DNA of 64,000 nt from Trichosporon coremiiforme. Its lineage: Eukaryota > Basidiomycota > Tremellomycetes > Trichosporonales > Trichosporonaceae. Below are positions 11,500 through 21,779 of the stretch, in pieces. The translations under genes were made by a program, and so were the position numbers. The stretch's first letter is position 1. The number at the start of each line of letters is the position of its first letter. Under the pieces are notes generated by a model, which worked only from the letters and a program-made list of their open reading frames with translations, was not told the DNA's origin and did not search any database. Where the stretch lies: contig BCJJ01000002.1 in the NCBI GenBank assembly GCA_039545355.1, positions 2,243,867-2,307,866 on the forward strand. Direction: 5' to 3'.

Positions 11500-11707
11500 G
11501 TTAGTAGTATATAGGGCGCGCCGAAGTGCCAGGCGCGAATGCAGTTTTCTTCCAATCGTTTCAACACAGTTTTCATAAGATGACTATGATTAGAGATTAA
11601 AAGCAGATGTGTGTTTCGTTATATCTTGTAGATTTGTGCTCCGTTACAACTGACTCTATCTCCTCCTCACTGACTGGCGCTAGCGGGCGGCTAGGGTTCT
11701 CGCTGGG

Positions 11708-14700
11708 CTACTCCTTCGCGGTAGCGTTTGTAACGCCTCCGATGCCGTTGCCCGTGTCGACGCCCTCGGTGCCCGGGTCGATATGCGTGCCCGAGGTGGA
11801 GTCGTCGCCGACCATCTCAGTGTCGTTGCTGGGTCTCCAGTTCGCAACCGGAGTGCCCGTCCTCGGGTCGATCTGGGCAAGGAAGCCGTAGCTCCAGAGC
11901 TGGATCGCGTCGCCCTCCGTGCCCTCGGGCGAGAGCTTGCCGAGATCGCCGATCGCGAACGAGCCCTCGTCGGCGCTGTGGCCCGCAGCTGGAGCCGTTG
12001 CGTTACTGGCACCGATTATGCTGGTCGAGTTGCCCTGGGGCTGCTTCGGCGGCACGAACACGGGACTCCACACCTCAGTGTAGAGAACGTCCTTGCTGCC
12101 CGCGATAGCGTCCCAGAGCCGTCCCTGGGCCGCATGCAGTGCGAGAACGAGACCGCGGTCGCTGCACCACTTCGGCTGTCCCTCGGTACCATTGCTGGGC
12201 GCACTGCTGACAGTGACGGACTCGAGGCTGCTCGATCCCCCACCGCATAGCGCGAGCTGCCGCGCCACGCCCGCCGCCATCATGCCCTGCTGCCAACCCC
12301 AGGCCACGGCACCGTGGTACGCGCGGTTCGAGAAGGTCTGCGCGTCGCTGTCGTTCCAGCTGAAGGCTGCGTTGGCGACGAGCATGCCCGCATTCGTCAA
12401 CAGACCTCGGGGGTACGGCTGCAGTGCCTGGACAGTCGCGATGATCGCCTCCTTCTGGACGTTCTGCCCGTACAATAGCAAGAACGACAGATCCGAGTGC
12501 TGGATGTGGACCGGCTTGTGGTTGTCGAGTAGCGACAGGGCGTAGTACGTATCCCGCTGCGAGCGGGGGTAGGTGCTGCTCAGGCGTCCCCCGTCCTCCT
12601 TTCCGTCACTCTCAGCCTCGTCGTAGTCGTCTTCATCATTGTCCTTGTCATTGTCCTTGTTGTCTTCCTGGCCGCCATCGCGACGCTGGGTGTTGTTGTC
12701 GCTGTGCGTCTTGTTGGGAACGCCAATCGCCCACCCGGGCGCATTGTACCCGTCCGCCGTCTGGGAGCCGTTCAAGCTGCCGGCACCGTACAAGAGCGCA
12801 TCGCTGAGGTTTGCGAGGCGAACGTAGTTGTCGAGCCGCTCTTTGCTCTTGACATGCGCGATGTTGATGTGGAAGTACTTGAGCGCCCGGCTCTCCCAGC
12901 GGCCGGCGATGTGACCAGCCTGGCTGAACCGCTTGCCCTCAATGTGGCCGGCGTGGTGCAGCTGCGAGATCGCACGAAGTGCGGCGGGAACAAGCGCAAC
13001 GTTCACGTCGAAGGGGTAGCTGCCCCAGCCCAGGCCGGCGGCCGAGTCGCGCCAATTGCCGACGGGGTAGGAGCGCACTTTGACCAGATTCTCGCGGCGG
13101 GGGTGAACTGCGAACTCGCGCGCCAGCTCGATCACATGTTCGGCGTTGGTCTCGAGCAGCTCTTTGAAGGTGCCCTCGACGAGAGAGGAGTTGCGTCCGA
13201 GGAACTCGCCGAGCCGGCCCTCACCCTGCGGTGCAGTAGCGTACGCTGCCACTAGCGGGAGCAGGAGGAAGTCGGTGTCAACCATCGTGTAAGCATACAC
13301 GGGCTTATTGCCGCGCTCAGGCTGGCCAGCCTTTGCGTTCAGGTAGCTCGCGTAGTCGCCCACCTGACGTTAGCTTATGAGCAAACTCATCAGCTTACAG
13401 TTTCCTCATGGCAGAGCTCGCCGCTGGTGCTGTTCGTCCGCTCGATGGCCGCGGCCATCACAGCCTCGACCGCCTCGGATGAGAGCACGGGAAGCATGAG
13501 CCGGGCCGCGATCAGTGTGTCGCGTCCGAAATCTTGGGTCAGCTCTCTGGCTGAAAAAAGGTAGCTTACATGTCAGGAAGCGCCAGCCGCCGGCGAGGAA
13601 CTCGGTGTCGTAGGTCAGGAAGGACATCTGCTGTGCCACATCCGCACCCTGTCCCTGGATCGCGGACAACACTTTGTTGAGGTTGGCTGACATACTGCCC
13701 GAAGTGCGGTTGCCGGCACCGGTACCGTTCGCTGCCGACTGTGCCGGCTGTGATGACGAGGGCGCTGGCGAAGCATTGTTGCCGGTGGCAATTGCATTCG
13801 GCGTGGGCGTGAACGCCACATTCGGCATGGTCTGCCGCGTCTGATTCTCGTGCAATGTGTAGATCGGATTCGTCGTCGTCATGCCTGCCGGGTAGGTCGT
13901 GGCGGTGATGAGAGCAGTCGATTCGGACACGGGCCTTCCTGCAGGGCCACCTGTGGCAGTTTCGTTACCACTGCCGGTGGGCTTCAAGAACAGGTCGTCC
14001 GGACCGAGACCGTTCGCCTCAACCCAGGGCGTTTCAGGGGTCGTGCCGGTCCAGTTGAAGTGACTACGGAAGTGCAGCGTCATCGGGTTCTTGTTGTCAC
14101 TGCGCCAGAATCGGATGCCGGGCGGCCCGTCGGAGAGCTTCGTGACCGCCATTCCTGCATTGTTGCCAGCCTTGAATGTGAGGTACTGCACCGTCGTGCC
14201 GTTCAGCCAGTGGCGCACGAGCTGCACCGAATCTCGCGTCACCTCACCCAGGGTGTAGTTGAAGACCGAGTTGAACACCTTACCACCCGATTCGGTATAA
14301 TCTCGTAGCGTCCGCACGCTACCAACTGCGGATGTCAGCTCCACGTCGAGTCCACCGACTCACTCAAGGTCACCCCGAAGCGAATATCGTTGTCGAGCTT
14401 TAGGTCGCCCTCGACGCCCCGCTGCTCGTCGGCGTCACGAAGTGATTTCACGGACGATTTGTCTAGCGAAGCAGTTACTGTCGAGTTATGGTCCGCGGGT
14501 ACGAAATACACTAGTGCCCCGGTGTTCGCCCGGTGGAACGCGGTTATGAACCTCGCCGGATGGCCGACCTCTGGTTCAGCGTCACTGCATGTTAGCTTGT
14601 TGCCGGCCATTCAAGCTTACTCAGACAACACGATCTGTACAGCGGTGTTGTTGTCGCGCAGCACATAGTTGTCGTAGCCGGCGAAGGTGACCGGGCCGAA

Positions 14701-14874
14701 CTTCAGGTCGCCGCCACTTTGCGATGCCGCCGAACCGGATGTTGGAGCGGCCGACGAAGCCGAGCTCGGGCTTTGAGCCGGCGGTCCTGCGGACTGGCCA
14801 GAGCTTGCCGAGGCGCTGGTCGCATCTTGCGCCGTTACTGTCAACAGACAGCTCAATGCAAGTGCTTTCCACAT
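11708..14874 (-). CDS. Secreted six-hairpin glycosidase-like protein (debranching-enzyme-like)
   Basis: Spliced as complement(join(11708..13363,13399..13532,13570..14325,14364..14584,14621..14874)): five exons, 1006 aa, in frame. The N terminus MWKALALSCLLTVTAQ is a signal peptide (an in-frame Met 13 codons upstream is less likely). A beta-rich N-terminal half with many N-glycosylation sequons is followed by an alpha/alpha-barrel-like part containing FGRDTLIAARLMLP, GELCHEETVGDYAS, NWRDSAAGLGWGSYPFDVN and a WGWQQG block. GRDT and HEE resemble acidic active-site regions of amylo-alpha-1,6-glucosidase-type and related (alpha/alpha)6 enzymes. A very acidic Asn/Asp/Glu insert lies in the C-terminal third. 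Substrate cannot be told; an extracellular alpha-glucan or glycoside hydrolase is the inference. Introns are 35-37 nt. Confidence 0.75.
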
Positions 14875-16036
14875 GGTGAGGCTGAAGCAGCTGGGTGTGA
14901 TGTAGAAAGGCAAGGGGGGTTCGATGACTTGTGTGCTCTGGGGTTATAAAGTTTCGATCCAGAGTGGGCCGCTAGCAGTAAGAAACGGGAATTGGGAGAG
15001 CGGCGTAATGTCTCTCGTCATTAACTTAAGGTCGGATGGTCATCCGAGGTGAGCTGGGTCCAAGTCTTGGAGCGGAGGGTGCGGCGGAGATGATGACGCC
15101 GTAACGGTGAGTGAATGAGTGTTCGTCTGCCGAGCAGAGGCCCATGAACGAGCGCATGATAAGGAACGAGGCCATCCCCGGGCATGGTTTTGGCTCGGAA
15201 CAGAGGAACAGAGGAGGAGGGCAGCCGGGCAGACTGGTGTTCTGGAAGCGGCGGAGAGGAAGCCCAAAGGAGTGGAATGCCGTTGAGAACCCACGGAGGA
15301 GGGGCCCTCATGGCCGGGGTCAGGTGGGGTGGCCGCCCAAAACAACATGCACGTACATCCGTACTAGATGTTTAGCTGCCGCGTGGTCTAGTCGCATGAC
15401 GTACCGGCAACCTGCTGCCCTCGGCCGATCCGCCTGAGCCAAAGACGTCCGGCTCAGTCCTGCTGCGCCCTGGCCATTCTGCCCAACATGGGCGGTCCCT
15501 GAAAGGGCAATCTAAGATCGACTCAGTTAGCTCAGCTTCTGGTCTCCGGCCGCCTTCAGGTTCTCTCACCTCTCACCGACTGCCCACCGTACGCCGCATT
15601 TTGCCTCCACCTTCGCACCCTGACACCCCCTTCTCTCCCCGCCTCGTCCCTTTATCCTGGCATTACAAAATCTGATTACCCATTCTAATGGTTGATTTGC
15701 TCCCGCTAATCCCAATGCTAACACCCACGTGCTTTTGATTACAGTTGCGGCTGAACATTCACCTCACCACTCAGCCTCTCTCAGGTCGACGTCGGCCCCG
15801 TCCTTCGCTTTACGAACACTCGACACCATCTCATTCGCCTCCCGTGCTGAGCCCCTTCGAACATCTATTTGCCGCTGCCTATTCCTTCCTTTGCTACCGT
15901 TCTGTTTCTATCTTTCAGCAGCCGACAGTAACAGCGTCTCTTCTTCCAGCTGCGTTCAACCCTACCGTCTTTGTAATACTCGCCGCCGTACAATTTCGCC
16001 TTGTCCCACTAATTCGACTACTGTCGAGTCTCTCCG
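14875..16036. other. Divergent intergenic region, glycosidase-like / VTT genes
   Basis: About 1.16 kb between divergent starts. A TTATAAAG on the plus strand at about 14943 (TATAA on the minus strand) lies some 70 bp before the glycosidase-like start. From about 15590 to 16030 the sequence is C/T-rich, consistent with promoter and leader of the VTT gene. No gene seen. Confidence 0.55.
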
Positions 16037-17625
16037 ATGTCCAACCCCTTCACCTCTCCGCCGCAGCGGCAGGTGGCAGATCTTCTCATCTCAACAGCAG
16101 ACAGCGAGGTCGAGTTACCAGAGTTTAGCTCACCGTTAAGCTCGCCGCGTTCCCAGAGGTCGCAGAACGCCCCGCTCCTGCGTTCAATAAGTGCCTCACC
16201 GGCACCCGGCCAGCACCCGTGCGAAGCTGGCAGTTCAACGCGACCGCGATCACCGCCGCCGCACCTTGCCCGACTCCTCAATGAGCCGATAGAACGCCCT
16301 TACTCTCCGAGTGCACGGTCAGCTGAAAACGGTGGCGCTTTGGCTGGTGATCCCGCGCAGGAACACACATCGCTATTCCCCGAACGCCATGGCCCCTCCG
16401 CGAGGTGGTACCATGGACCGCTATTTCAAGCCGGCATCAAGCTGGCCATCTTGTTCGCCGTATTCTCCACCCTCTGCATCTTGACGTTCTGGTTCGGAAT
16501 GCCAAAGGTCGAACCGTGAGTGCAGCCGCCTCATCACGCTATTCGTTTCTGACCTTCCAGTGAGGACCGCCCTGCTCTCAAGCTCCCACGGAGCTTCGAT
16601 GACCTGAAGGCTCTCAAGTGAGTTCTGGTTCAACTCCCCTGCTAACTCTCTACAGTTCGCTTCTGCACAAGTACAAGACTCTGTACCCTGCGCGCATCAT
16701 GCTCTGCGGCGTTGTTGCGTATCTCTACGTGCAGGCTTTCACGCTCCCCGGCTCCATGTACATCTCGATGCTGCTTGGAGCGGCGTTCGGCATCATTCCC
16801 GGCCTCCTCTTGTCCTGCTTCTGCGAAGCGACCGGATCTGTGCTGTGCTACACGCTGTCGGCTATTCTTGCGCCGCCTTTACTGGAGCTGCCGTTCTACC
16901 GCACGCGTCTGCAAACCTGGCGTACGAAGATCATGGGCGACGCGAGCAAGGGGCAGCAGGCGTCGTGGGACAGCGTGTTCACTGTGTTGGTGATTCTGCG
17001 CATTCTTCCCCTCCCGCCGCACTGGATTGCGAACTTTGTTGCGCCGCATCTGGGCATCAACGTCGCGTTCTTCTGGCTCACGGCGTTCATCGGTATGATC
17101 CCCATGTCGGTGATTCATGTCATGATCGGCTCGTCGCTTGACCAGATGACTTCGGCGGACGACTTCCACCTGATCAGTGTGCGGAACGTCCTCGGCCTGG
17201 CTGCCGTCATCGTTGCCGTTCTGATTCCGATCACGCTGAAGCGCATCTTCAAGAAGGACTTTGGCGACCTCGCCGAGACCCCTGCCGGGCAGCAGGACGT
17301 GGACCATATCGACGAAATTCCGGCCCCACAGCCGATCGAGTTCGACGAGCACGGTCTCCCCAAGGGCTACCAGGAGGTGGACGGGGGCGTGCGCGTCGCA
17401 GGCGGCCCAGTGGAGGAGGAGAGCGAGCTGCTCGTCGACGTCCCAAAGACGAAGTACACGCCGAGAGGCAGGCCAATCGACGTCCTCACCAACTTTGACG
17501 ACGAGCCGCCCCAAGGCTCGTTCTATGAGCTCTCAATGGCGCGCCCGAAGCCGAAGCGAGTCTTTGGCGGCAAGGCGAACCGCAGCTACGGCACGCTTGA
17601 TGCGGGGCCGAGCCGCAAGAACTAA
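16037..17625 (+). CDS. VTT-domain membrane protein (TVP38/TMEM64/DedA-like)
   Basis: Spliced as join(16037..16515,16561..16617,16656..17625), 501 aa. The cytosolic Ser/Pro-rich N terminus (about 1-130) is followed by a first membrane helix (AILFAVFSTLCILTFWF). The VTT/SNARE-associated core then follows: FTLPGSMYISMLLGAAFG, GLLLSCFCEATGSVLCYTLS, VILRILPLPPHWIANFVAPHLG, and a helix ending in GMIPMSVIHVMIGSSL. These are the reentrant-loop signatures of TMEM41/TVP38-type proteins, which include lipid scramblases of the Golgi, ER and vacuole. The C-terminal tail is hydrophilic. Exact orthology is not claimed. Confidence 0.9.
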
Positions 17626-18010
17626 CTAGCATTGAACCTCATAGACTGTAGCGCGACACATAGATCCGAGCTGTATGTTAGCTGTGTAACTAGACCTGCG
17701 ATCGGTCAGTGAGGGAGCGCCTGCGTGTCGCGAAAGGGCGGTCGCAGGGCACCTGACACTGGGCGCTGCTTGGCATGTAATGCCAGCTGGCTGCGGCGAT
17801 AGTGCCACAGCACCCACCAGTAGTGCGAGGAGAGGAAGGAGGGCCCGACTTTGCTGGACTCAGGGGCGGGAGCAAAACGTGTTCACCGTCCGATCACAGT
17901 CGGTCCCGTTAGCTGTGCTGTGTGCCGTGAGTCATCGAAATCTTGAGTATCTGTCTTTCTCCTTCCTCATCGCATACACCACCCTCCTTCTCAGCGTCAA
18001 CACCACGACC
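17626..18010. other. Spacer between the VTT gene and the small membrane protein gene
   Basis: 385 bp between two genes of the same strand. It must hold the 3' end of the first transcript and the promoter of the second. No other feature seen. Confidence 0.5.
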
Positions 18011-18716
18011 ATGGCGAGCTACCAGCGCATCCCGACGTCGGCGCAGCAGGCGGACGAGCAGGACGAGCGAGACACGCTCTCGCTCCAGAACCCGCTGACG
18101 CAGAGCTCTATCGAGGAGTTCAATCGCCCCCCGCCTGCGCTGTGGAAGCGCATCGCCGTCCTGGCTGCCATCATCCTGCTTGGCTGGGGAGCCGTCAAGG
18201 TCGGCCAGTGGGGCGAGAAAAAGCGCAACCCCGAGATCATCTACGCGACTCGGTAAGTGTTTGCTCCACACAGTGACTCCCTTTTGTTTGTGTAGTTCCA
18301 TCTTCCGTGGCGCGTTGTTGCATATGTACACACGCACGCCGTTCACTCTCGCAGGACTCAATCCCCACTCAGACTCCGTGTTAAGACTCGTGCGCATGCT
18401 AATACTCGCTGATAGATATTCGGACGAGTTCCGTTTCCGCCCCGCCGAGTCGCCCGTAATCACAGAGTACCTGAAAGACGGGCGGATCCGGCTACGAGGT
18501 GCTCATCCGGGCGGCGTCGGTGTGCCGCCGAACAAGATGCCGCTCCGACCGGAGCAGAAAGCGTACCAGGACCAGAAGAAGCGGGAGGAGATTAAGGAGC
18601 GCGCAAAGAAGAAGCTCGAGGACGAGAAGCTCCGCAAGAAGCAGCGCAGCAAGGCCGCCCGCGCCAAGAGCAAGGCGAAGGCTGGCAAGAACGTAGACGG
18701 CAGCAAGGAGTTGTAG
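18011..18716 (+). CDS. Small single-pass membrane protein, uncharacterised
   Basis: Spliced as join(18011..18252,18416..18716), 180 aa. After a polar N terminus starting MASYQRIPTS, one hydrophobic helix (AVLAAIILLGWGAVKVG, about residues 49-65) is followed by KKRNPEIIYATR. The second exon gives YSDEFRFRPAESPVITEYLKDG and then a long, highly basic Lys/Arg/Ala helix (about residues 120-175), possibly coiled coil. The intron is 163 nt. Codon use matches neighbouring real genes. The layout suggests a tail- or signal-anchored protein with a basic domain, but no family was recognised. Confidence 0.75.
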
Positions 18717-18874
18717 TGATACCCCTCTCTCTCCCCCCTCATATCCAGACCCCATCCATGCCTCTCTTGTGCGAGAGTGCATCCATCGAAAACTGTAGAC
18801 CAGACATGATAGCACGACATGACATTCATCCTATTTGCACTACTGTTTCTACTGCTGAGCCTGCTTTCTCCTAA

Positions 18875-19702
18875 CTAATCAACCCAGAAGCCGTTCTTCT
18901 TGTGCCACTTCTCGATACCCTCGGCAGGTCCATAGTCGTCGTAGACCTTGAACCCCTCGGGGGTCGGGACGTAGTCGGGGCAGCTGGCGCGGAGGATGAT
19001 GTATCCCATTCCGTCGGGGACCTTGGGCAGCTCAGAGTCAATGACAGACGCAGAAGGGTAGATCCACTGAGGCCACTCGGGGTGCGCGTTCCAGAGCACG
19101 GACGAGCAGTGCTTGCAGAAGCCGCGCTTTGAGGTACACGTCTTGGTCGGCTTATCGTTCTTGTCGAACGCCAGCGGGGGCTGGTACTCCCTGAGGTGTC
19201 AGCTGAGTGCCAGGAACAACGCAGGTTCCGGTCAACCATGGATCGATCTCATAGATTGATCTACTGTGGTTTCTGCTAGAGAGAATTCGAGATCGCAAAT
19301 GTGCGTGTGTTGAAGGAGTATGATCACGGAAACGGGGGAGCTCTGCCCAACCCGGCCAGAGCACTGGAACTCACACAATGTCCTCCTTGCCCTGGGTGAT
19401 CTTGAGCGTGTCCGTGTTGCCCATAATGTTCACCGAGCCCATGTATCCGCCGATCTTGCGGCAGATGGAGCACTGGCACATCTGTCGTCAGTTCTGCTCC
19501 ATGTATCGTCAATTGTATCCTGAAGAAGCGAGATAGGATGACTCACCTGATACGGCACAGGGGTGTTGGACTTTCTGTCAGCGAGAACTCCCCCAATCCA
19601 TCGAGCACTCACCTCAAGCTCGAACTTGATCCTGCGGCAGTGACATGATCTGGCGTCAGCTATCAGACGCTGAATAGCTTACCCCTTGAGGTGGACTGGC
19701 AT
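18875..19702 (-). CDS. GFA/CENP-V fold protein (glutathione-dependent formaldehyde-activating-like)
   Basis: Five exons; the spliced protein is 161 aa (MPVHLKGIKFELE, then SNTPVPYQMCQCSICRKIGG, ending KKNGFWVD). The zinc site motifs CQCSIC and CKHC are present, as is the GYMGSVNIMGNTDTL strand of the GFA fold. The usual extra Cys-x-Cys-Gly motif at the extreme N terminus (GSCxCG) is absent here, since the protein begins directly at the KFELE strand. Such proteins are often annotated as S-(hydroxymethyl)glutathione synthase-like, but most are of unknown substrate. Several tiny exons (20, 19 and 24 nt) were placed by phase, so the N terminus is less certain than the rest. Confidence 0.82.
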
Positions 19703-20766
19703 TGTTTCTTCGTGTTGTGTGTGATGTGTAGAGAGGCAAGACAGATGCGAGGAAGATCGGGATGAGCTAATGCTATGTGGCTACAGTTTCCGGCGGAAGT
19801 CACTTGACAGTAAGCCTTTGCCTGTCGCTGAGGCTTGTTGATCGACGGAGCGTGTCTTCGTTGAAAGTGTAGATGCAGACTCAGGTGGTGATGTCGAGGT
19901 CGTCCGACGTGTGATCTGTGAGAACGGGAGAGGCTGTCAGGCTGACCAGATAAGGCAAAAGCCGGTATGACGACATGACGTCTCGGTCTTGAGACTTGTG
20001 AGGTGAGTCATCACCTCGTGACAACTTGCTTTGGCGCGTGCCCCTCGCGCCCCTCCATGCCGCTATGCCACATCTGGTATCCAGTCGCACCTCGGACCGC
20101 CACCCCTGCCAATACGTAGATCGCACAGAAGGATCAAGGACCAAGGGCCGAGGGTAGGAGCGCCGGAGCGCAGGTGCGCAGGCGAGAACGGCGAAGCGCC
20201 CGCACACTCACCGCTCGGTGAATTCTGCGGATCCGCTGATCTCCAAGCTCGCAGGCAGTGGACCTTGACACCATGTGCATCCACGAACCACCCACTCACC
20301 GGCCGCCCAGTCATCCCTTAACCTTTTGACGTTGGGCGTCCCTTGCCTCCCTTCCCTTTGGCCGTCCTCCTTCTCTGCGCCCTCCCATCTCCCCAGACGT
20401 TAGTCGCCCTCCAGTCCCTGCCCGTCCAGCCCTTGCCGCCCTAGAGTTCGCGGTCAGGCATGTGCTCGTTTCGTGGCAATCGTGGTCATATCAGTAGATC
20501 GTTAATAGCGATAGAGTTGACTAGCGCGCCGAAGCGGAGATATGATAGCGACAGAAGGTAAAGCACACTTGCATTGGCATGTATTCGTTGTATCATGTCA
20601 CAGACGTTTAGGCTATTCTTCAGACATGTTTTGCTCTTCTTCTTTCGTCTCCTTGACCACCTGCCGGATCGGCGGCGTCTACCTCTTCTGACTCGACCGC
20701 CGTTCCCGCTCCGCGACCAGGTCGCCGTGAGGCACCGCCATCGGAGTCCGCAGCCGCCAACTCCGC
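19703..20766. other. Intergenic region between the GFA and SET genes
   Basis: About 1.06 kb between two minus-strand genes: the promoter of the GFA gene at its left and the 3' flank of the SET gene at its right. Open frames are short and carry no domain. Confidence 0.5.
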
Positions 20767-21575
20767 TTACTCCTGCGCGGCCCTGAGCGCACGGATGTGC
20801 TCGTTGACGACGCCGCGGTCCTCGAGCTGCTTGAGCGTGAGGTACTTGGCGCCGCGGATCTGACCGAGGCACTGCTCAGCACCGCACGAGCAATCGAAGC
20901 CCTGCGCCATGTCCCACTCAGTGCTGGGGTAGAAGAACGTGATGTCGTCGCCCGCCTTGAGACCCTTGGGGCCGACGGTGACCTCCCACCTCGAGGGAGC
21001 GCCGGGGTACAGGCGCATCTCGGCCGTCGGGGCACACGAGTGGTTCACTGGTGGTCAGCACGGTCTTCGAGTTCCGAAGTAGGAGGGACGGGGATCGACG
21101 TCAGTAAAGTCGTCGGACGTGAAGTGTGAAAGGAGTGGGGGGTATGCGTGATCGGCACGCTGAGGGACTCACTGAACAGCAGGTCCGAGTTGAGCTCGAA
21201 GTGGTCGTGCTCGCCGGGGCCGAACTGCACGGATGAGTACGCCTTGACGGGGGCGATGGAGATGTTCTTGAGGGGCGCGAGCTGCTCTCCAGGAGCGTAG
21301 TCCTATTTCCCGTTAGTCATTATTCCGATTGCCACAAATGGTGGTCTACTCACGCGGTCAGCGACGAGTCTGGACGAGTAAGCCTCAACGCCGTCCTGGG
21401 CGCTCTCCTGGAAGACGACATGAAAGCGACCGGGGTGGTCGGGACGGTAAGCTTTGGCGTTGCCGACAGGCTTGGACCAGGCCTGGGGCGCCTCGCGGGG
21501 GAGCTGAGACGCAACGTCGCCGTTCTTGAGCGAGGGGACGGGAACGGGATGGCCGTTGATGAGGTCCGCAGTCAT
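20767..21575 (-). CDS. Small SET-domain protein
   Basis: Spliced as complement(join(20767..21047,21173..21302,21354..21575)), 210 aa. The C-terminal half of a SET domain is clear: MNHSCAPTAEM (the NHSC cofactor and substrate motif), a DDITFFYPSTEW block, and a Cys-rich post-SET-like CSCGAEQCLG. The N-terminal half (residues 1-75) lacks an evident SET-N GxG motif, so the protein looks like a minimal or divergent SET protein. It may methylate a small-molecule or protein substrate, or may be inactive. The start MTADLING follows a long pyrimidine-rich leader. Confidence 0.8.
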
Positions 21576-21608
21576 CTTTATGGGTGACGTGGTGCCGGTT
21601 TTGGGCGG

Positions 21609-21770
21609 GAGCAGCGCAGAGCACGAAGCAAGAGGGGAGGGAGAGGAGGAGAGAGGAGGAGGGAGGAGGAGGGAGGGAGGGAAGGAGGGAGGGGAGCAGG
21701 CAGGAGGAGGGAGGGGAGGCGGGGGTGACCACTGGGTGATAGGAAAAAGAAAGAGATAAGACAAGGGGGG
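21609..21770 (+). repeat. Purine-rich GGA/GAGG low-complexity tract
   Basis: About 160 bases of almost pure A/G on the plus strand, ending in a run of nine or so G near 21766-21774. On the minus strand it is a C/T-rich tract lying just upstream of the SET gene start, so it probably forms part of that gene's promoter or 5' leader. Confidence 0.85.
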
Positions 21771-21779
21771 GGGGAAACC

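Noticed and set aside
21609..21770. Purine-rich tract as a possible telomere- or satellite-like array
   Set aside because: The GGA/GAGG units are irregular and short, with no conserved period. It fits a pyrimidine-rich promoter/leader of the SET gene read on the other strand.
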